From Acinetobacter brisouisimilis (GTDB lineage: Bacteria > Pseudomonadota > Gammaproteobacteria > Pseudomonadales > Moraxellaceae), in the NCBI RefSeq assembly GCF_000368265.1, contig NZ_KB851219.1, forward strand, positions 1,853,515 to 1,917,514: DNA of 64,000 bases, written 5' to 3'. Position numbers and translations under genes: made by a program. The first letter of the stretch is position 1, and every line of letters starts with the position of its first letter. Positions 56,601 to 64,000 of the stretch are shown in pieces. Below the pieces are notes generated by a model that saw nothing but the letters and a program-made list of their open reading frames with translations, was not told the DNA's origin and made no database searches.

Positions 56601-57226
56601 TTGAATCCCTGCAACAAACACAAGACATACGCGATAACTTCAAACTCAAACTGGAACTACATCAGCGCAATCTAGAGAAACAACAAGAATTTTTCGAACA
56701 GATTCAGCAAATTCAGCAGCAGGAACATCGCTGGGGTAAAATTTCAGGTTTAATGGGAGATGCCAACGGCAAAAAATTCCGTGATTTGGCTCAGCAATAT
56801 AATCTGGATATTTTACTTGAATATGCCAATCAACAACTGGCGATGCTGTCACAGCGTTACACGCTCAAGCGCCTAGAACACTCGCTTAGCCTCGCCATTA
56901 TTGACCATGATATGGATGGCGAAGTACGTTCGGTTGCCTCACTGTCTGGTGGTGAATCCTTCCTCACCGCGCTTGCCTTGTCACTGGCGATTGCCAATAT
57001 GGCATCAGGTTCCATGAAAATCGAATCGCTGTTTATTGATGAAGGCTTTGGCACCTTAGACGCCTCATCGCTACACATGGTGATGAATGCACTCGACCAA
57101 TTGCAAAATCAGGGGCGCAAAGTCGTACTGATCTCGCATATTCAGGACATGCATGAACGCATCCCTGTACAGATTCAAGTGCAGCCACTCGGTTCAGGGG
57201 CAAGTAAGATTGAAATTGTGGGCTAG
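53630..57226 (+). CDS. sbcC: SbcC, SMC-like ATPase subunit of SbcCD
   Basis: A 1198-residue Rad50-type protein: Walker A AITGKTGAGKSTILDAM near residue 37, two long coiled coils around a zinc hook with CLVC (Cys596 and Cys599), and the C-terminal SLSGGESFLTALALSLAI with Walker B SLFIDEGFGTLD. The coiled coils are unusually rich in glutamine. Forms the ATPase that opens and closes the nuclease SbcD. Several short frames inside are shadows. Confidence 0.97.
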   Translation: MKILSIRIKNLASLAGEQWIDFESQPLANAGLIAITGKTGAGKSTILDAMCLALFNKIPRLKESDGKLRDVDGSELLSNSPLTVLRRGTGHGFAEVSFIAPDQKRYLARWELKRARENPTGKLQSVQRSLTCLSDGVVIADKTKAVDDSIKNITQLSFEQFTRAVLLAQSEVTAFLKARDSERGELLEYLTNSAIFAKIGQLAFEKTRDIAKQRKELENVLGHIEILSDEAVTELTEQLQHSNIQYEKLNAEKIKLEQYQRWFTQQQQLEQDVQHRQQHLTEQQQKFDALGSKRTQLKQLETFASIRPSVIQQQRTQAELYQLQPQIQSCQLKFNVIKHGFEQEKTVFDNVDKQFKAQHTFEQIHLSNLEKVRTYIQEREFIGKQFVKAKSTLESLQQTLQPLLQQQTQLQTNCDQFKIQLEQGSQQLQQTAQFSSLDQGLSAHIAPLQRFIQHLQSFEQQYGELTTAQTDLSQKQQQLASLQQQFGHEQTIDEQLEQLRTTSEKTSVQSHQLALINTQFQQYVQLRLEQDTVQKQSTELLQKIQQSTQQVQHTEQQYQIHKLKREQLQRILQQQRLLHTENIEKLREQLIEGEACLVCGSTHHPFKTDISALSSELLNLQEQQEQQAIQLEQQQLQAWQQAQQIHAQHNMALTQNQSRLNALTAELEKTQQSMSQICIQAQIDIDFSQAPELTQQKLLQIIQTLQHDKQQIEQSIRQLDDTQKQQRALTQQIQQISQQLSIVQQSEQTIQYLLDLLTTEQRDAWQKHPLKIANQMVQQLNQRSQLLQHIEMLNQQLNDKTRLLQQKIHEIQTKHEQIQQAEKEKAECERKGQENKELATQLIFEMTQIQIEKPHEWLIQHDEQRQNLQLQFNQIRQSFEQAREKFDQQQRQLDQLNIQLLQVTAQHQAATLEIEQWLTQHAEFDQPLLSQLQHISPEEAQQIRRDVQDAERALADAQAALKAIQEQLQQHLGHQPEIGLTQLQTEFTALLESLQQTQDIRDNFKLKLELHQRNLEKQQEFFEQIQQIQQQEHRWGKISGLMGDANGKKFRDLAQQYNLDILLEYANQQLAMLSQRYTLKRLEHSLSLAIIDHDMDGEVRSVASLSGGESFLTALALSLAIANMASGSMKIESLFIDEGFGTLDASSLHMVMNALDQLQNQGRKVVLISHIQDMHERIPVQIQVQPLGSGASKIEIVG

Positions 57227-57524
57227 ACAATAGATTCGATGTTCATGGGAAACGTACGATGCAACAACATCCCTCCTCCGCAAAGGCTGTCGTCAAAATC
57301 GTGCGCCTCCCAAACAACGTGTTTTCAACGGCTGGAAATCCCAATTGTGTAAACACGTCCATCAGTGTGCATTCACCCTAGCCCATTGAAACGAGCTAAA
57401 AGCCTTGAGTCAATCTGGTCAATACCACACAGCATTTTGACTTCAGTTTTCCCAAACAATACGACTACATTCATAAGACCGCGCATTTAATTTTTGCCTG
57501 ACTCATCGCACCTGATCTGTATGG
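57227..57524. other. Intergenic region between sbcC and yggS
   Basis: About 300 bases with no gene, repeat or hairpin that I can support. Confidence 0.5.
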
Positions 57525-58211
57525 TTATTTTTGATAATCTCGCGCACCAAACAATGCTGTTCCGACACGAACCATGGTTGAGCCTGCGGCAACTGCTGCT
57601 TCAAGATCGCCCGACATGCCCATGCTTAACGTATCCCAGTCGTTAGGGTGAACGTGGTGCTCTTTGACTTGTTCAAATAGCGTCTGTGCATCGGTAAATG
57701 CTTTCAGATTATTGGGTGCAGGAATCACCATCAAACCACGTAAACGCAAATGAGGAAGCTGGCTAATCTGCTCAACCAATGTTGCAACCTCTTCAGGGGC
57801 ACAACCATCTTTGCTGTCTTGACCATCAATATTCACCTGTAAACAAATATTTAATGGTTCATCAGAATCTAAACGCTGACTTGACAAGCGTTCAGCAATA
57901 ATTAAGCGATCAACGCCATGTACCCATGCAAATTTTTCAGCCAGATGTTTGGTTTTATTACGCTGCACATGCCCAATAAAATGCCATTCAATCGCCAAAT
58001 CCTGCAACGCCTCAATTTTATCCAGTGCTTCTTGCAAATAATTTTCGCCAAAAGCTCGCTGACCTGTTGCATACATGGCACGTAAAGCATCGCTCGGATG
58101 GGTTTTCGACACTGCAAGCAATTGAACGCTATCAGCTGAACGGTGGGATTGTGCACATGCATGTTGTATTTGTTGCAATACAACATCACGAGATTCTTGG
58201 TAATGATTCAT
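57525..58211 (-). CDS. yggS: PLP homeostasis protein (YggS/PROSC)
   Basis: A 228-residue PLP-binding protein; lysine in LLAVSKTHP near residue 31 would hold pyridoxal phosphate, with AFGENYLQEALDK, WHFIGHVQRNK and SMGMSGDLEAAVAAGSTMVRVGTALFG. It controls free PLP levels. It is divergent from pilT, as is common in gamma-proteobacteria. Confidence 0.95.
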   Translation of the reverse strand: MNHYQESRDVVLQQIQHACAQSHRSADSVQLLAVSKTHPSDALRAMYATGQRAFGENYLQEALDKIEALQDLAIEWHFIGHVQRNKTKHLAEKFAWVHGVDRLIIAERLSSQRLDSDEPLNICLQVNIDGQDSKDGCAPEEVATLVEQISQLPHLRLRGLMVIPAPNNLKAFTDAQTLFEQVKEHHVHPNDWDTLSMGMSGDLEAAVAAGSTMVRVGTALFGARDYQK

Positions 58212-58320
58212 AAACAGGCATCTCTCAAGGTTTTTTTCATGTTTTGCGGTGGAAAGTATTGGTTAGATGTTTTGAAAGCCGTTATTATTTTACAAAAATA
58301 ACGAAACCTTTGGGGCAAGA

Positions 58321-59358
58321 ATGGATATTACAGAATTACTGGCTTTTTCTACAAAAAATGGGGCATCGGATTTACACCTTTCTGCAGGTTTACCGCCGAT
58401 GATTCGTATTGATGGTGAAGTACGTCGTATCAATCTTCCCGCATTAGAGCATAAAGATGTCCATCGCTTGATTTATGAAATCATGAATGATAAACAACGT
58501 CATGATTATGAAGAATACCTTGAAACGGACTTTTCTTTTGAAGTTCCTGGAGTGGCTCGTTTCCGTGTCAATGCATTTAACCAGAATCGCGGCGCAGGTG
58601 CCGTTTTTCGTACCATTCCATCAAAAGTTTTAACCATGGAAGATCTGGGTCTAGGCAATACCTTTAAGGAAATCTGTGAATTTCCTCGTGGTATTGTGCT
58701 AGTCACAGGGCCGACAGGTTCTGGTAAATCAACCACACTTGCAGCAATGATCGACTATATTAACGAAAACCGTTATGATCATGTTTTAACCATCGAAGAC
58801 CCAATCGAATTTGTACATCAGTCTAAAAAGTGCCTGATCAACCAGCGTGAAGTACATCGCGATACGCATGGCTTTAACGAGGCATTACGCTCAGCATTAC
58901 GTGAAGACCCTGACATTATTTTGGTCGGTGAGATGCGAGACTTAGAAACGATTCGTTTGGCACTAACTGCCGCTGAAACTGGTCACTTGGTATTTGGAAC
59001 ACTACATACCACCTCTGCGGCAAAAACCATTGACCGTGTGATTGATGTATTCCCTGCTGAAGAAAAAGATATGATTCGTGCCATGCTGTCAGAATCTTTA
59101 CAGGCAGTGGTTTCACAAACCCTGCTGAAAAAAACGGGAGGTGGTCGTGTTGCAGCACATGAAATCATGCTGGGTGTACCGTCTATTCGTAACCTGATTC
59201 GTGAAAACAAAGTGGCACAAATGTATTCAGCAATTCAGACAGGTGCTAATCAAGGCATGATCACGCTTGATCAAAGCCTCAAAAACCTTGTCACAAAGGG
59301 TGTGATTACCAAGGATGTCGCACGTACTGCCGCCAAACAACCAGACAGCTTTATGTAA
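58321..59358 (+). CDS. pilT: PilT, type IV pilus retraction ATPase
   Basis: A 345-residue hexameric ATPase that powers pilus retraction for twitching and DNA uptake. Motifs: Walker A GPTGSGKSTTLAAM near residue 130, Asp box IEDPIEFVH, Walker B DIILVGEMRD, His box AAETGHLVFGTLHT, and the PilT-specific PSIRNLIRE. A 2nd retraction ATPase gene, pilU, follows. Confidence 0.97.
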   Translation: MDITELLAFSTKNGASDLHLSAGLPPMIRIDGEVRRINLPALEHKDVHRLIYEIMNDKQRHDYEEYLETDFSFEVPGVARFRVNAFNQNRGAGAVFRTIPSKVLTMEDLGLGNTFKEICEFPRGIVLVTGPTGSGKSTTLAAMIDYINENRYDHVLTIEDPIEFVHQSKKCLINQREVHRDTHGFNEALRSALREDPDIILVGEMRDLETIRLALTAAETGHLVFGTLHTTSAAKTIDRVIDVFPAEEKDMIRAMLSESLQAVVSQTLLKKTGGGRVAAHEIMLGVPSIRNLIRENKVAQMYSAIQTGANQGMITLDQSLKNLVTKGVITKDVARTAAKQPDSFM

Positions 59359-59376
59359 TTCAGCGAAGGAACTGCC

Positions 59377-60504
59377 ATGGCCATGGATTTTAATGACTTA
59401 CTCAACCTGATGAGTGAGAAAAAAGCATCGGATTTGTTCATTACCGCAGATGTTGAACCATCAATGAAAATCAATGGGCAACTTACTCCCATTTCATCGA
59501 CTAAACTGACAGGTGAAATAGCTGACCAGCTCATTCATTCCATCATGAGTGAAAAGCAACGTAAAGAATTTAGTGAAACTCGGGAATGTAACTTCGCCAT
59601 TACTAACCGTGAACAAACTCGACGTTACCGTGTCAGTGCCTTTTACCAACGGGATTTACCTGGTATGGTTCTGCGCCGCATTGAACACAAAATTCCAAGT
59701 GTTGAAGAATTAAAGTTACCACCTGTTCTTAAAGAACTGGTCATGGCCAAGCGCGGCATTATTATTTTTGTAGGGGCTACAGGTACAGGTAAATCGACTT
59801 CTTTGGCTGCATTGTTAGGTCACCGTAACCATAACTCCAAAGGGCATATTATTACCATTGAAGATCCTATCGAGTTTATACACCAGCATGCTGGCTGTAT
59901 TATCACTCAACGCGAAGTTGGTATTGATACTAACTCTTTTGAAGTTGCACTCAAAAATACCTTACGACAGGCCCCTGATGTGATCTTAATTGGTGAGATT
60001 CGTACCAAGGAAGTCATGGACTATGCCGTTGCATTTGCTGAAACTGGTCACTTAGTACTTGCGACACTGCATGCCAACAATGCCAACCAGGCCCTTGAGC
60101 GGATCATTCACTTCTTTGAAACAGAACGCCACGAGCAGATTTATCTGGATTTATCGCTCAACTTACGCGCAGTTGTAGCGCAGCAACTCGTACCAACGGT
60201 TGATGGTAAATCGCGCCGTGCGGCGATTGAGGTTATGATTAATAGCCCATTGATGGCAGATTATATTCGTAAAGGCGAAATACATGAGCTTAAAGCTCTC
60301 ATGACTCGCTCTCGCGAACTGGGAATGCAGACTTTTGACCAAGCCTTGTTTGACTTATATAAAGCAGGTGAAATTAGTTATAAAGACGCACTTCGTCATG
60401 CCGATTCACCAAATGATCTACGCTTACAAATCAAGCTTTCAGAGGATGGTGGTGCAAACCAACTCTTCAATGCAAGCAGCAAAATCACCTTTGATGGTCA
60501 GTAA
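59377..60504 (+). CDS. pilU: PilU, PilT-dependent retraction ATPase
   Basis: A 375-residue paralogue of PilT with Walker A GATGTGKSTSLAALL, IEDPIEFIHQH, DVILIGEIRT and AETGHLVLATLHANNAN. PilU cooperates with PilT for forceful retraction. It starts 18 bases after pilT, so one operon; AAGGA precedes the ATG. Confidence 0.96.
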   Translation: MAMDFNDLLNLMSEKKASDLFITADVEPSMKINGQLTPISSTKLTGEIADQLIHSIMSEKQRKEFSETRECNFAITNREQTRRYRVSAFYQRDLPGMVLRRIEHKIPSVEELKLPPVLKELVMAKRGIIIFVGATGTGKSTSLAALLGHRNHNSKGHIITIEDPIEFIHQHAGCIITQREVGIDTNSFEVALKNTLRQAPDVILIGEIRTKEVMDYAVAFAETGHLVLATLHANNANQALERIIHFFETERHEQIYLDLSLNLRAVVAQQLVPTVDGKSRRAAIEVMINSPLMADYIRKGEIHELKALMTRSRELGMQTFDQALFDLYKAGEISYKDALRHADSPNDLRLQIKLSEDGGANQLFNASSKITFDGQ

Positions 60505-60512
60505 GTCATCAA

Positions 60513-60547
60513 TAAAAAAGGCATTTCTTCAAGAAATGCCTTTTTTA
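60513..60547. terminator. Bidirectional terminator between pilU and fur
   Basis: The stem AAAAAAGGCATTTCT / AGAAATGCCTTTTTT with a three-base loop. Confidence 0.88.
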
Positions 60548-60568
60548 TTTGTTATATTTATGTAGGGA

Positions 60569-61006
60569 TTATTTCTTGCGTGACGCATCCTGACATTCAG
60601 TTGCATCGCAATAACCGTACAAATTCAACGAGTGCCCTGTAAGCGTAAAACCATACTCTTTTGCAACTTCATGCTGTTCATGCTCAATAACATCGTTTGT
60701 AAATTCAAGGACTTTATTACAATTTTGGCATACAAGATGATCGTGATGATCTTCTTGCATAATTTCAAAAACCGAGTGATTATTTTCAAAATGGTGACGT
60801 TGAATAATGCCGGCAGCTTCAAATTGTGTTAACACGCGATACACGGTTGCTAAACCAACATCTTCACCTTGATCTAGTAATGTTTTATAAATATCTTCAG
60901 CGCTCAAATGGTGTTGTTTTGAGCTTTCAAGTAATTCCAATATCTTAATTCTTGGAAGGGTTACTTTAAGTCCTGCTTTACGCAAATCTTGATTCGAAAT
61001 GGGCAT
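60569..61006 (-). CDS. fur: Ferric uptake regulator Fur
   Basis: A 145-residue metalloregulator that represses iron genes when bound to Fe(II). An open frame extends upstream, but the ATG at 61006 gives the usual MPISNQDLRKAGLKVTLPR. The helix-turn-helix (TLPRIKILELLESS, GLATVYRVLTQFEAAG), HHDHLVCQNC metal site and final GYCDATEC are clear. It is the likely regulator of the receptor box at 10.7 kb and lies divergent from bamE. Confidence 0.97.
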   Translation of the reverse strand: MPISNQDLRKAGLKVTLPRIKILELLESSKQHHLSAEDIYKTLLDQGEDVGLATVYRVLTQFEAAGIIQRHHFENNHSVFEIMQEDHHDHLVCQNCNKVLEFTNDVIEHEQHEVAKEYGFTLTGHSLNLYGYCDATECQDASRKK

Positions 61007-61117
61007 GAAAAAGTCTCTCAACAATTTGTTAAGTTGGAATATGCAACAGAGTTTATATGCAGTATGATCTATCACTAGATTAAATGCATCACAATTGATT
61101 TGGATAGTGTAGCAAAA

Positions 61118-61504
61118 ATGCAAAAAATTATGTTGACGACCTTACTCGTCAGTTCATTGCTTGCCGGCTGTGTCTATAAAATAGATATTCCTCAAGGGAC
61201 ACCTTTAACAAAAGCCCAAGCTTCTCAGATACATGTTGGCATGAGTTACCAACAAGTTCGTTTCTTACTTGGTAGCCCAACCATTACTGACCCACTTAAT
61301 CCAGAACGTTGGGATTATGTTTACAATTATATCCCAGGAACTTATGCGAAAAAAGCCAAGATTCCAGCAGCTCATGGTCAGCATCTGCATATTTTCTTTG
61401 ATAAATCAGGTATTGTCACCAAAATTGAAGGCTTAGACACCCTTCCAGATGCACAACCAGGATTACCACCTTCAAAAGATGCAATCCTGTCTGCACAACC
61501 CTAA
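61118..61504 (+). CDS. bamE: BamE outer-membrane assembly lipoprotein
   Basis: A 128-residue lipoprotein of the BAM complex, which inserts beta-barrel proteins in the outer membrane. The lipobox SLLAGC follows the signal, and GTPLTKAQASQIHVGMSY and VRFLLGSP, RWDYVYNY are typical of SmpA/OmlA. The ATG at 61118 is preferred to an upstream TTG at 61100. Divergent from fur, a conserved pair. Confidence 0.95.
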   Translation: MQKIMLTTLLVSSLLAGCVYKIDIPQGTPLTKAQASQIHVGMSYQQVRFLLGSPTITDPLNPERWDYVYNYIPGTYAKKAKIPAAHGQHLHIFFDKSGIVTKIEGLDTLPDAQPGLPPSKDAILSAQP

Positions 61505-61532
61505 TCGATCCATTGATGCATCGATACGGTAA

Positions 61533-61572
61533 AAGAAAACCCCAATCAAATCTGATTGGGGTTTTCTTTTAT
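61533..61572. terminator. Bidirectional terminator between bamE and rnfH
   Basis: A long stem AAAAGAAAACCCCAATCA / TGATTGGGGTTTTCTTTT with an AATC loop. Confidence 0.9.
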
Positions 61573-61883
61573 TAAGAAGATCGTTTAAACCGATTTCCTT
61601 TCTGATAGCGTCCGACGGGATGATTCGCAGCACGATTACGGCGAATATCTTGAGGATTAATTAGCAATGGGCGGTATATTTCCACCCGATCACCTGTCTG
61701 CAAGGTATGCTCAAGACTAACTTTGACCCCAAAAATTCCCACCTGTAAAAGCTGCGGCAGGTCAGTTTGCATGGTAAGACCACTCTGCTCAATCGCATCC
61801 TGTACAGTCATCCCCTGCTGAAATTCAACCGTCATATAGTATTGCTGCTGTGTGGTTGCATAGGCAACCCAAACCTGCTGCAT
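61572..61883 (-). CDS. rnfH: RnfH-family (UPF0125) protein
   Basis: A 103-residue ubiquitin-like protein with VWVAYATTQQQYYMTVEF, VQDAIEQSG and GDRVEIYRPLLINPQDIRRNRA, the hallmark RnfH end. The start at 61883 overlaps the upstream gene's stop (TAATG). Function is not settled; the family is linked to ratA in other bacteria, though ratA is not adjacent here. Confidence 0.9.
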   Translation of the reverse strand: MQQVWVAYATTQQQYYMTVEFQQGMTVQDAIEQSGLTMQTDLPQLLQVGIFGVKVSLEHTLQTGDRVEIYRPLLINPQDIRRNRAANHPVGRYQKGNRFKRSS

Positions 61884-62965
61884 TACACTGCCCCCAGCAC
61901 AATCGCTACCATTGCCAATACGATTGCTAAAGGCGCAACAATACGCACGGAAATACGCCACAGGTTATAAGTCACTTCCTGACTGAAATTCAGTGATTTA
62001 CGCAAATGGCTGATTTTCATGATCCAACCGGCAAAAAACGCGTAAATCAGACAAATCAATAATCCCCAAAGCATAAGTACAGTATTGAGTACTGGAACAA
62101 TTGCAAGACATGCCCATGTCAATATTGCAACTAAAACAATGGCCCATTGCACAACCATCGCAATTTGACGTTGCTGTAATTGTTCACGCGCCAATTGTAC
62201 AAACCCAGCAGCGACAGCCACTGCGCTCACTAAAATGGTAATCGCTGGAAGTTCTGCTTGTACCGCAAAAAAGCCAAAAAGTACCACTGCAAGCACTTGT
62301 GCGACCCAAACAGGTAAAGCATTGGGAGTGGCTTGCTCAGCATCTTTGATTTGTACCAAGCTGGTCTGCGCATACACCCCTAACCCCAGCCCTGTAGCAA
62401 CCAGTGCGAGAACCACCGCATAGCCCCATTCAGAGAAGTGAATTGCGGTTATATGCCATGCAGTTAAGTTCAACGGGAAGATATGACTCAAAACCAGTGA
62501 AACCAGCAGCATAACTGCACTCATACCAACCAATATCAGGCGTGGCAAAAATGATGCAGCAACAGCAACTACCGCCAAAATCGCAAATACAATATTTTCT
62601 GCAATAGGTAGCTGAACATAATGCGTTAAGGAGTGACTCGCATTGGCAATCAGTGCTCCTGCTAAAAATGGCATAAACACCACAGCCAACCAACCTGCAA
62701 TACGCCAATATGCTGAAGCATCCGCTTCACGCGTCAAGGCCATCAACGCTTGCAAGGCCGTTGTCTTCGCGCGTTTAACCAGTGCGACTTCCATGTAGGC
62801 AAAAGGCAATGCCAGTACGACCATCATGACCAGCCACAGCAACCAGAAATCCAGTTGCCGATCCAATTGAATCCCCACCACTGGCGCAAGCGTGGTAATC
62901 AACATAAATGATAAACAAAACGCCATCAGTGGCGATAACCATCGTGACATAGGTCTGTCCTGCAT
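61883..62965 (-). CDS. NSS-like membrane transport protein
   Basis: A 360-residue protein with about ten hydrophobic segments. The end, FAGWIMKISHLRKSLNFSQE and YNLWRISVRIVAPLAI, resembles sodium-dependent neurotransmitter-symporter (NSS) family ends, but the protein is shorter than most of them. Start may also be the ATG at 62950. Coupled to rnfH by TAATG overlap. Substrate unknown. Confidence 0.7.
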   Translation of the reverse strand: MQDRPMSRWLSPLMAFCLSFMLITTLAPVVGIQLDRQLDFWLLWLVMMVVLALPFAYMEVALVKRAKTTALQALMALTREADASAYWRIAGWLAVVFMPFLAGALIANASHSLTHYVQLPIAENIVFAILAVVAVAASFLPRLILVGMSAVMLLVSLVLSHIFPLNLTAWHITAIHFSEWGYAVVLALVATGLGLGVYAQTSLVQIKDAEQATPNALPVWVAQVLAVVLFGFFAVQAELPAITILVSAVAVAAGFVQLAREQLQQRQIAMVVQWAIVLVAILTWACLAIVPVLNTVLMLWGLLICLIYAFFAGWIMKISHLRKSLNFSQEVTYNLWRISVRIVAPLAIVLAMVAIVLGAV

Positions 62966-63032
62966 CCGAAGTTAAAAATAATGAGCTATTTTGCCTTTGT
63001 CATGGCTGAAAATCAAAGTTTGTAGAAAAAAG

Positions 63033-63058
63033 AAATCATTGCCGAGGCAATGATTTTT
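63033..63058 (-). terminator. Terminator after the hemerythrin gene
   Basis: The stem AAATCATTGCC / GGCAATGATTT with a short loop and flanking A/T runs. Confidence 0.75.
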
Positions 63059-63115
63059 GGCGCATAAAGCAAGCTGTAGTTTTTTATGATTATTCTAGTG
63101 TATTGTTTTTATTAT

Positions 63116-63571
63116 TTATGAGAAGAACCGTGCGAACCAGTTCTTGCCTTTTTTCTTTTCATGCTCGCGAATAATGCCTTTCATGTTTTCTTTAACTGCA
63201 CCAACATAATCGGCATCATCGTGTTGAATATGATTAATCAACCATTTTGTCAAAATTTGATGCAACTCATCTTCAATGGCTTGCCCCATCATAAAACGAT
63301 CGCGATAGGTTTCAATTTTTTTAATAAATAAGTCATGTACGCGCTTATGTGGCACACGATACTTATAGGCTGCCTCTTCTTGCAGACTTTCTTCAAAGGT
63401 AAAATGAGACTGGGTATAGTCAATAATATTATCCAATACTACTTTGATTTGATTGCGATCGTGAGTAAAACGCACATCTTCGATTTGATTAATATAATCG
63501 AGAATACGTTTATGCTGATCATCAATCACTTCAATACCAGTATTGTATTCAGAGCGCCAATTCATCTTCAT
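63116..63571 (-). CDS. Bacteriohemerythrin
   Basis: A 151-residue (from the ATG at 63571; 63595 also possible) diiron oxygen-binding protein with the hemerythrin histidine pattern: VIDDQHKRILDYIN, QSHFTFEES, VPHKRVHDLF and NHIQHDDADYVG. It may bind oxygen or sense it; in related bacteria it supplies oxygen for respiration or protects from oxygen. Single gene. Confidence 0.92.
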   Translation of the reverse strand: MKMNWRSEYNTGIEVIDDQHKRILDYINQIEDVRFTHDRNQIKVVLDNIIDYTQSHFTFEESLQEEAAYKYRVPHKRVHDLFIKKIETYRDRFMMGQAIEDELHQILTKWLINHIQHDDADYVGAVKENMKGIIREHEKKKGKNWFARFFS

Positions 63572-63796
63572 AGTGAGGTCACCTAACGCATTCATATTTC
63601 ATTTTCGAGGCATAATATATAAAAAATGATCAACTAAAAACCAAGTAATACTCTCAGAATTACAACACTTTTCACTAATTATTTGATTAAGTTCACAAAA
63701 CCTCATATACCCAACTAAAAGAATCAAGTATTTTTTAATCAATTCAATTGCTTATATATTTAGTTTTTACCAAATATAAAAAATAATTCGCAAAAT

Positions 63797-64000
63797 CTAA
63801 TATAAATCAGCTTTACTGATACGTCGCAAAGAAGGGTCTTGCGCTTCACGAATCAAGCGCTGTACGGTGGTCATGGCATGTAAAATCGGGCGCCCCTGCT
63901 GAAATAAAATCATTTCTCCTGCCCGAAAAGCTGTCCACTGTTCATTTTGTGTCAGTGGTTCTGTAGTAATAACGGCAACACGATCCTCTGGTGTGGTTAC
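63797..64000 (-). CDS. Class II glutamine amidotransferase, C-terminal end, cut by the window
   Basis: The last 68 codons of a minus-strand gene, continuing past the right edge. The visible translation, VTTPEDRVAVITTEPLTQNE, then WTAFRAGEMILFQQGRP, matches the end of YafJ-like class II glutamine amidotransferases. The catalytic N-terminal cysteine lies outside the window. Confidence 0.75.
   Translation of the reverse strand, partial: VTTPEDRVAVITTEPLTQNEQWTAFRAGEMILFQQGRPILHAMTTVQRLIREAQDPSLRRISKADLY

Overview
The window is a stretch of bacterial chromosome from Acinetobacter or a very close Moraxellaceae relative. The basis is the style of the encoded proteins, the low G+C look of the DNA, and gene neighbourhoods typical of that genus: ackA-pta, tig-clpP-clpX, metX-metW, thyA-folA, exbB-exbD-tonB, pilT-pilU and fur/bamE. 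Species cannot be fixed from the sequence alone. Both window edges cut genes: ackA at the left and a class II glutamine amidotransferase at the right.

Region 1 (1-30.5 kb) is core chromosome. It holds acetate/acetyl-CoA interconversion (ackA, pta), class I fumarase, two DUF2059 secreted proteins, the ClpXP protease with trigger factor, and a Fur-box-preceded siderophore receptor with a PiuC-type dioxygenase. These are followed by leuA with a possible leader peptide, the methionine genes metX-metW, rdgB, several transporters, lgt, and thyA-folA. It continues with a decayed outer-membrane protein gene, a META-domain lipoprotein, msrA, and the TonB-ExbB-ExbD energy-transducing complex that would power the receptor upstream. 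It ends with ssrA (tmRNA).

Region 2 (about 30.5-40.6 kb) is a genomic island inserted at the 3' end of ssrA. In order it carries a tyrosine integrase, a structured leader, an unknown protein, an AlpA-like regulator, an HTH protein, a BRO-N protein and small unknown proteins. Then come a DUF3987 primase/helicase-like protein, a broken ssb gene and three related small cargo proteins. The last 1.6 kb is nearly gene-free and dense in repeats. Gene content resembles P4-like or PICI-like satellites, but no packaging or capsid gene is visible. The most unusual signal is two blocks of short repeats. One is a cluster of GGGAAAGT motifs directly behind the DUF3987 gene. The other is six tandem pairs of 10-bp units (general form CRTCWANGTA) in which the two units of a pair are alike but pairs differ from each other. 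I propose these as a replication-origin-like region.

Region 3 (40.6-64 kb) returns to core chromosome: a DUF805 protein, hexose-6-phosphate mutarotase, glycerol kinase, an EmrAB-type efflux pair, a thioesterase, hemB, a ThiO-like oxidase and a TIGR01777 oxidoreductase. A candidate structured non-coding RNA with its own terminator follows, then sbcD-sbcC, yggS, pilT-pilU, fur divergent from bamE, rnfH, an NSS-like membrane protein and a bacteriohemerythrin. Iron handling recurs through the window (receptor, PiuC, TonB system, Fur, hemB, hemerythrin).
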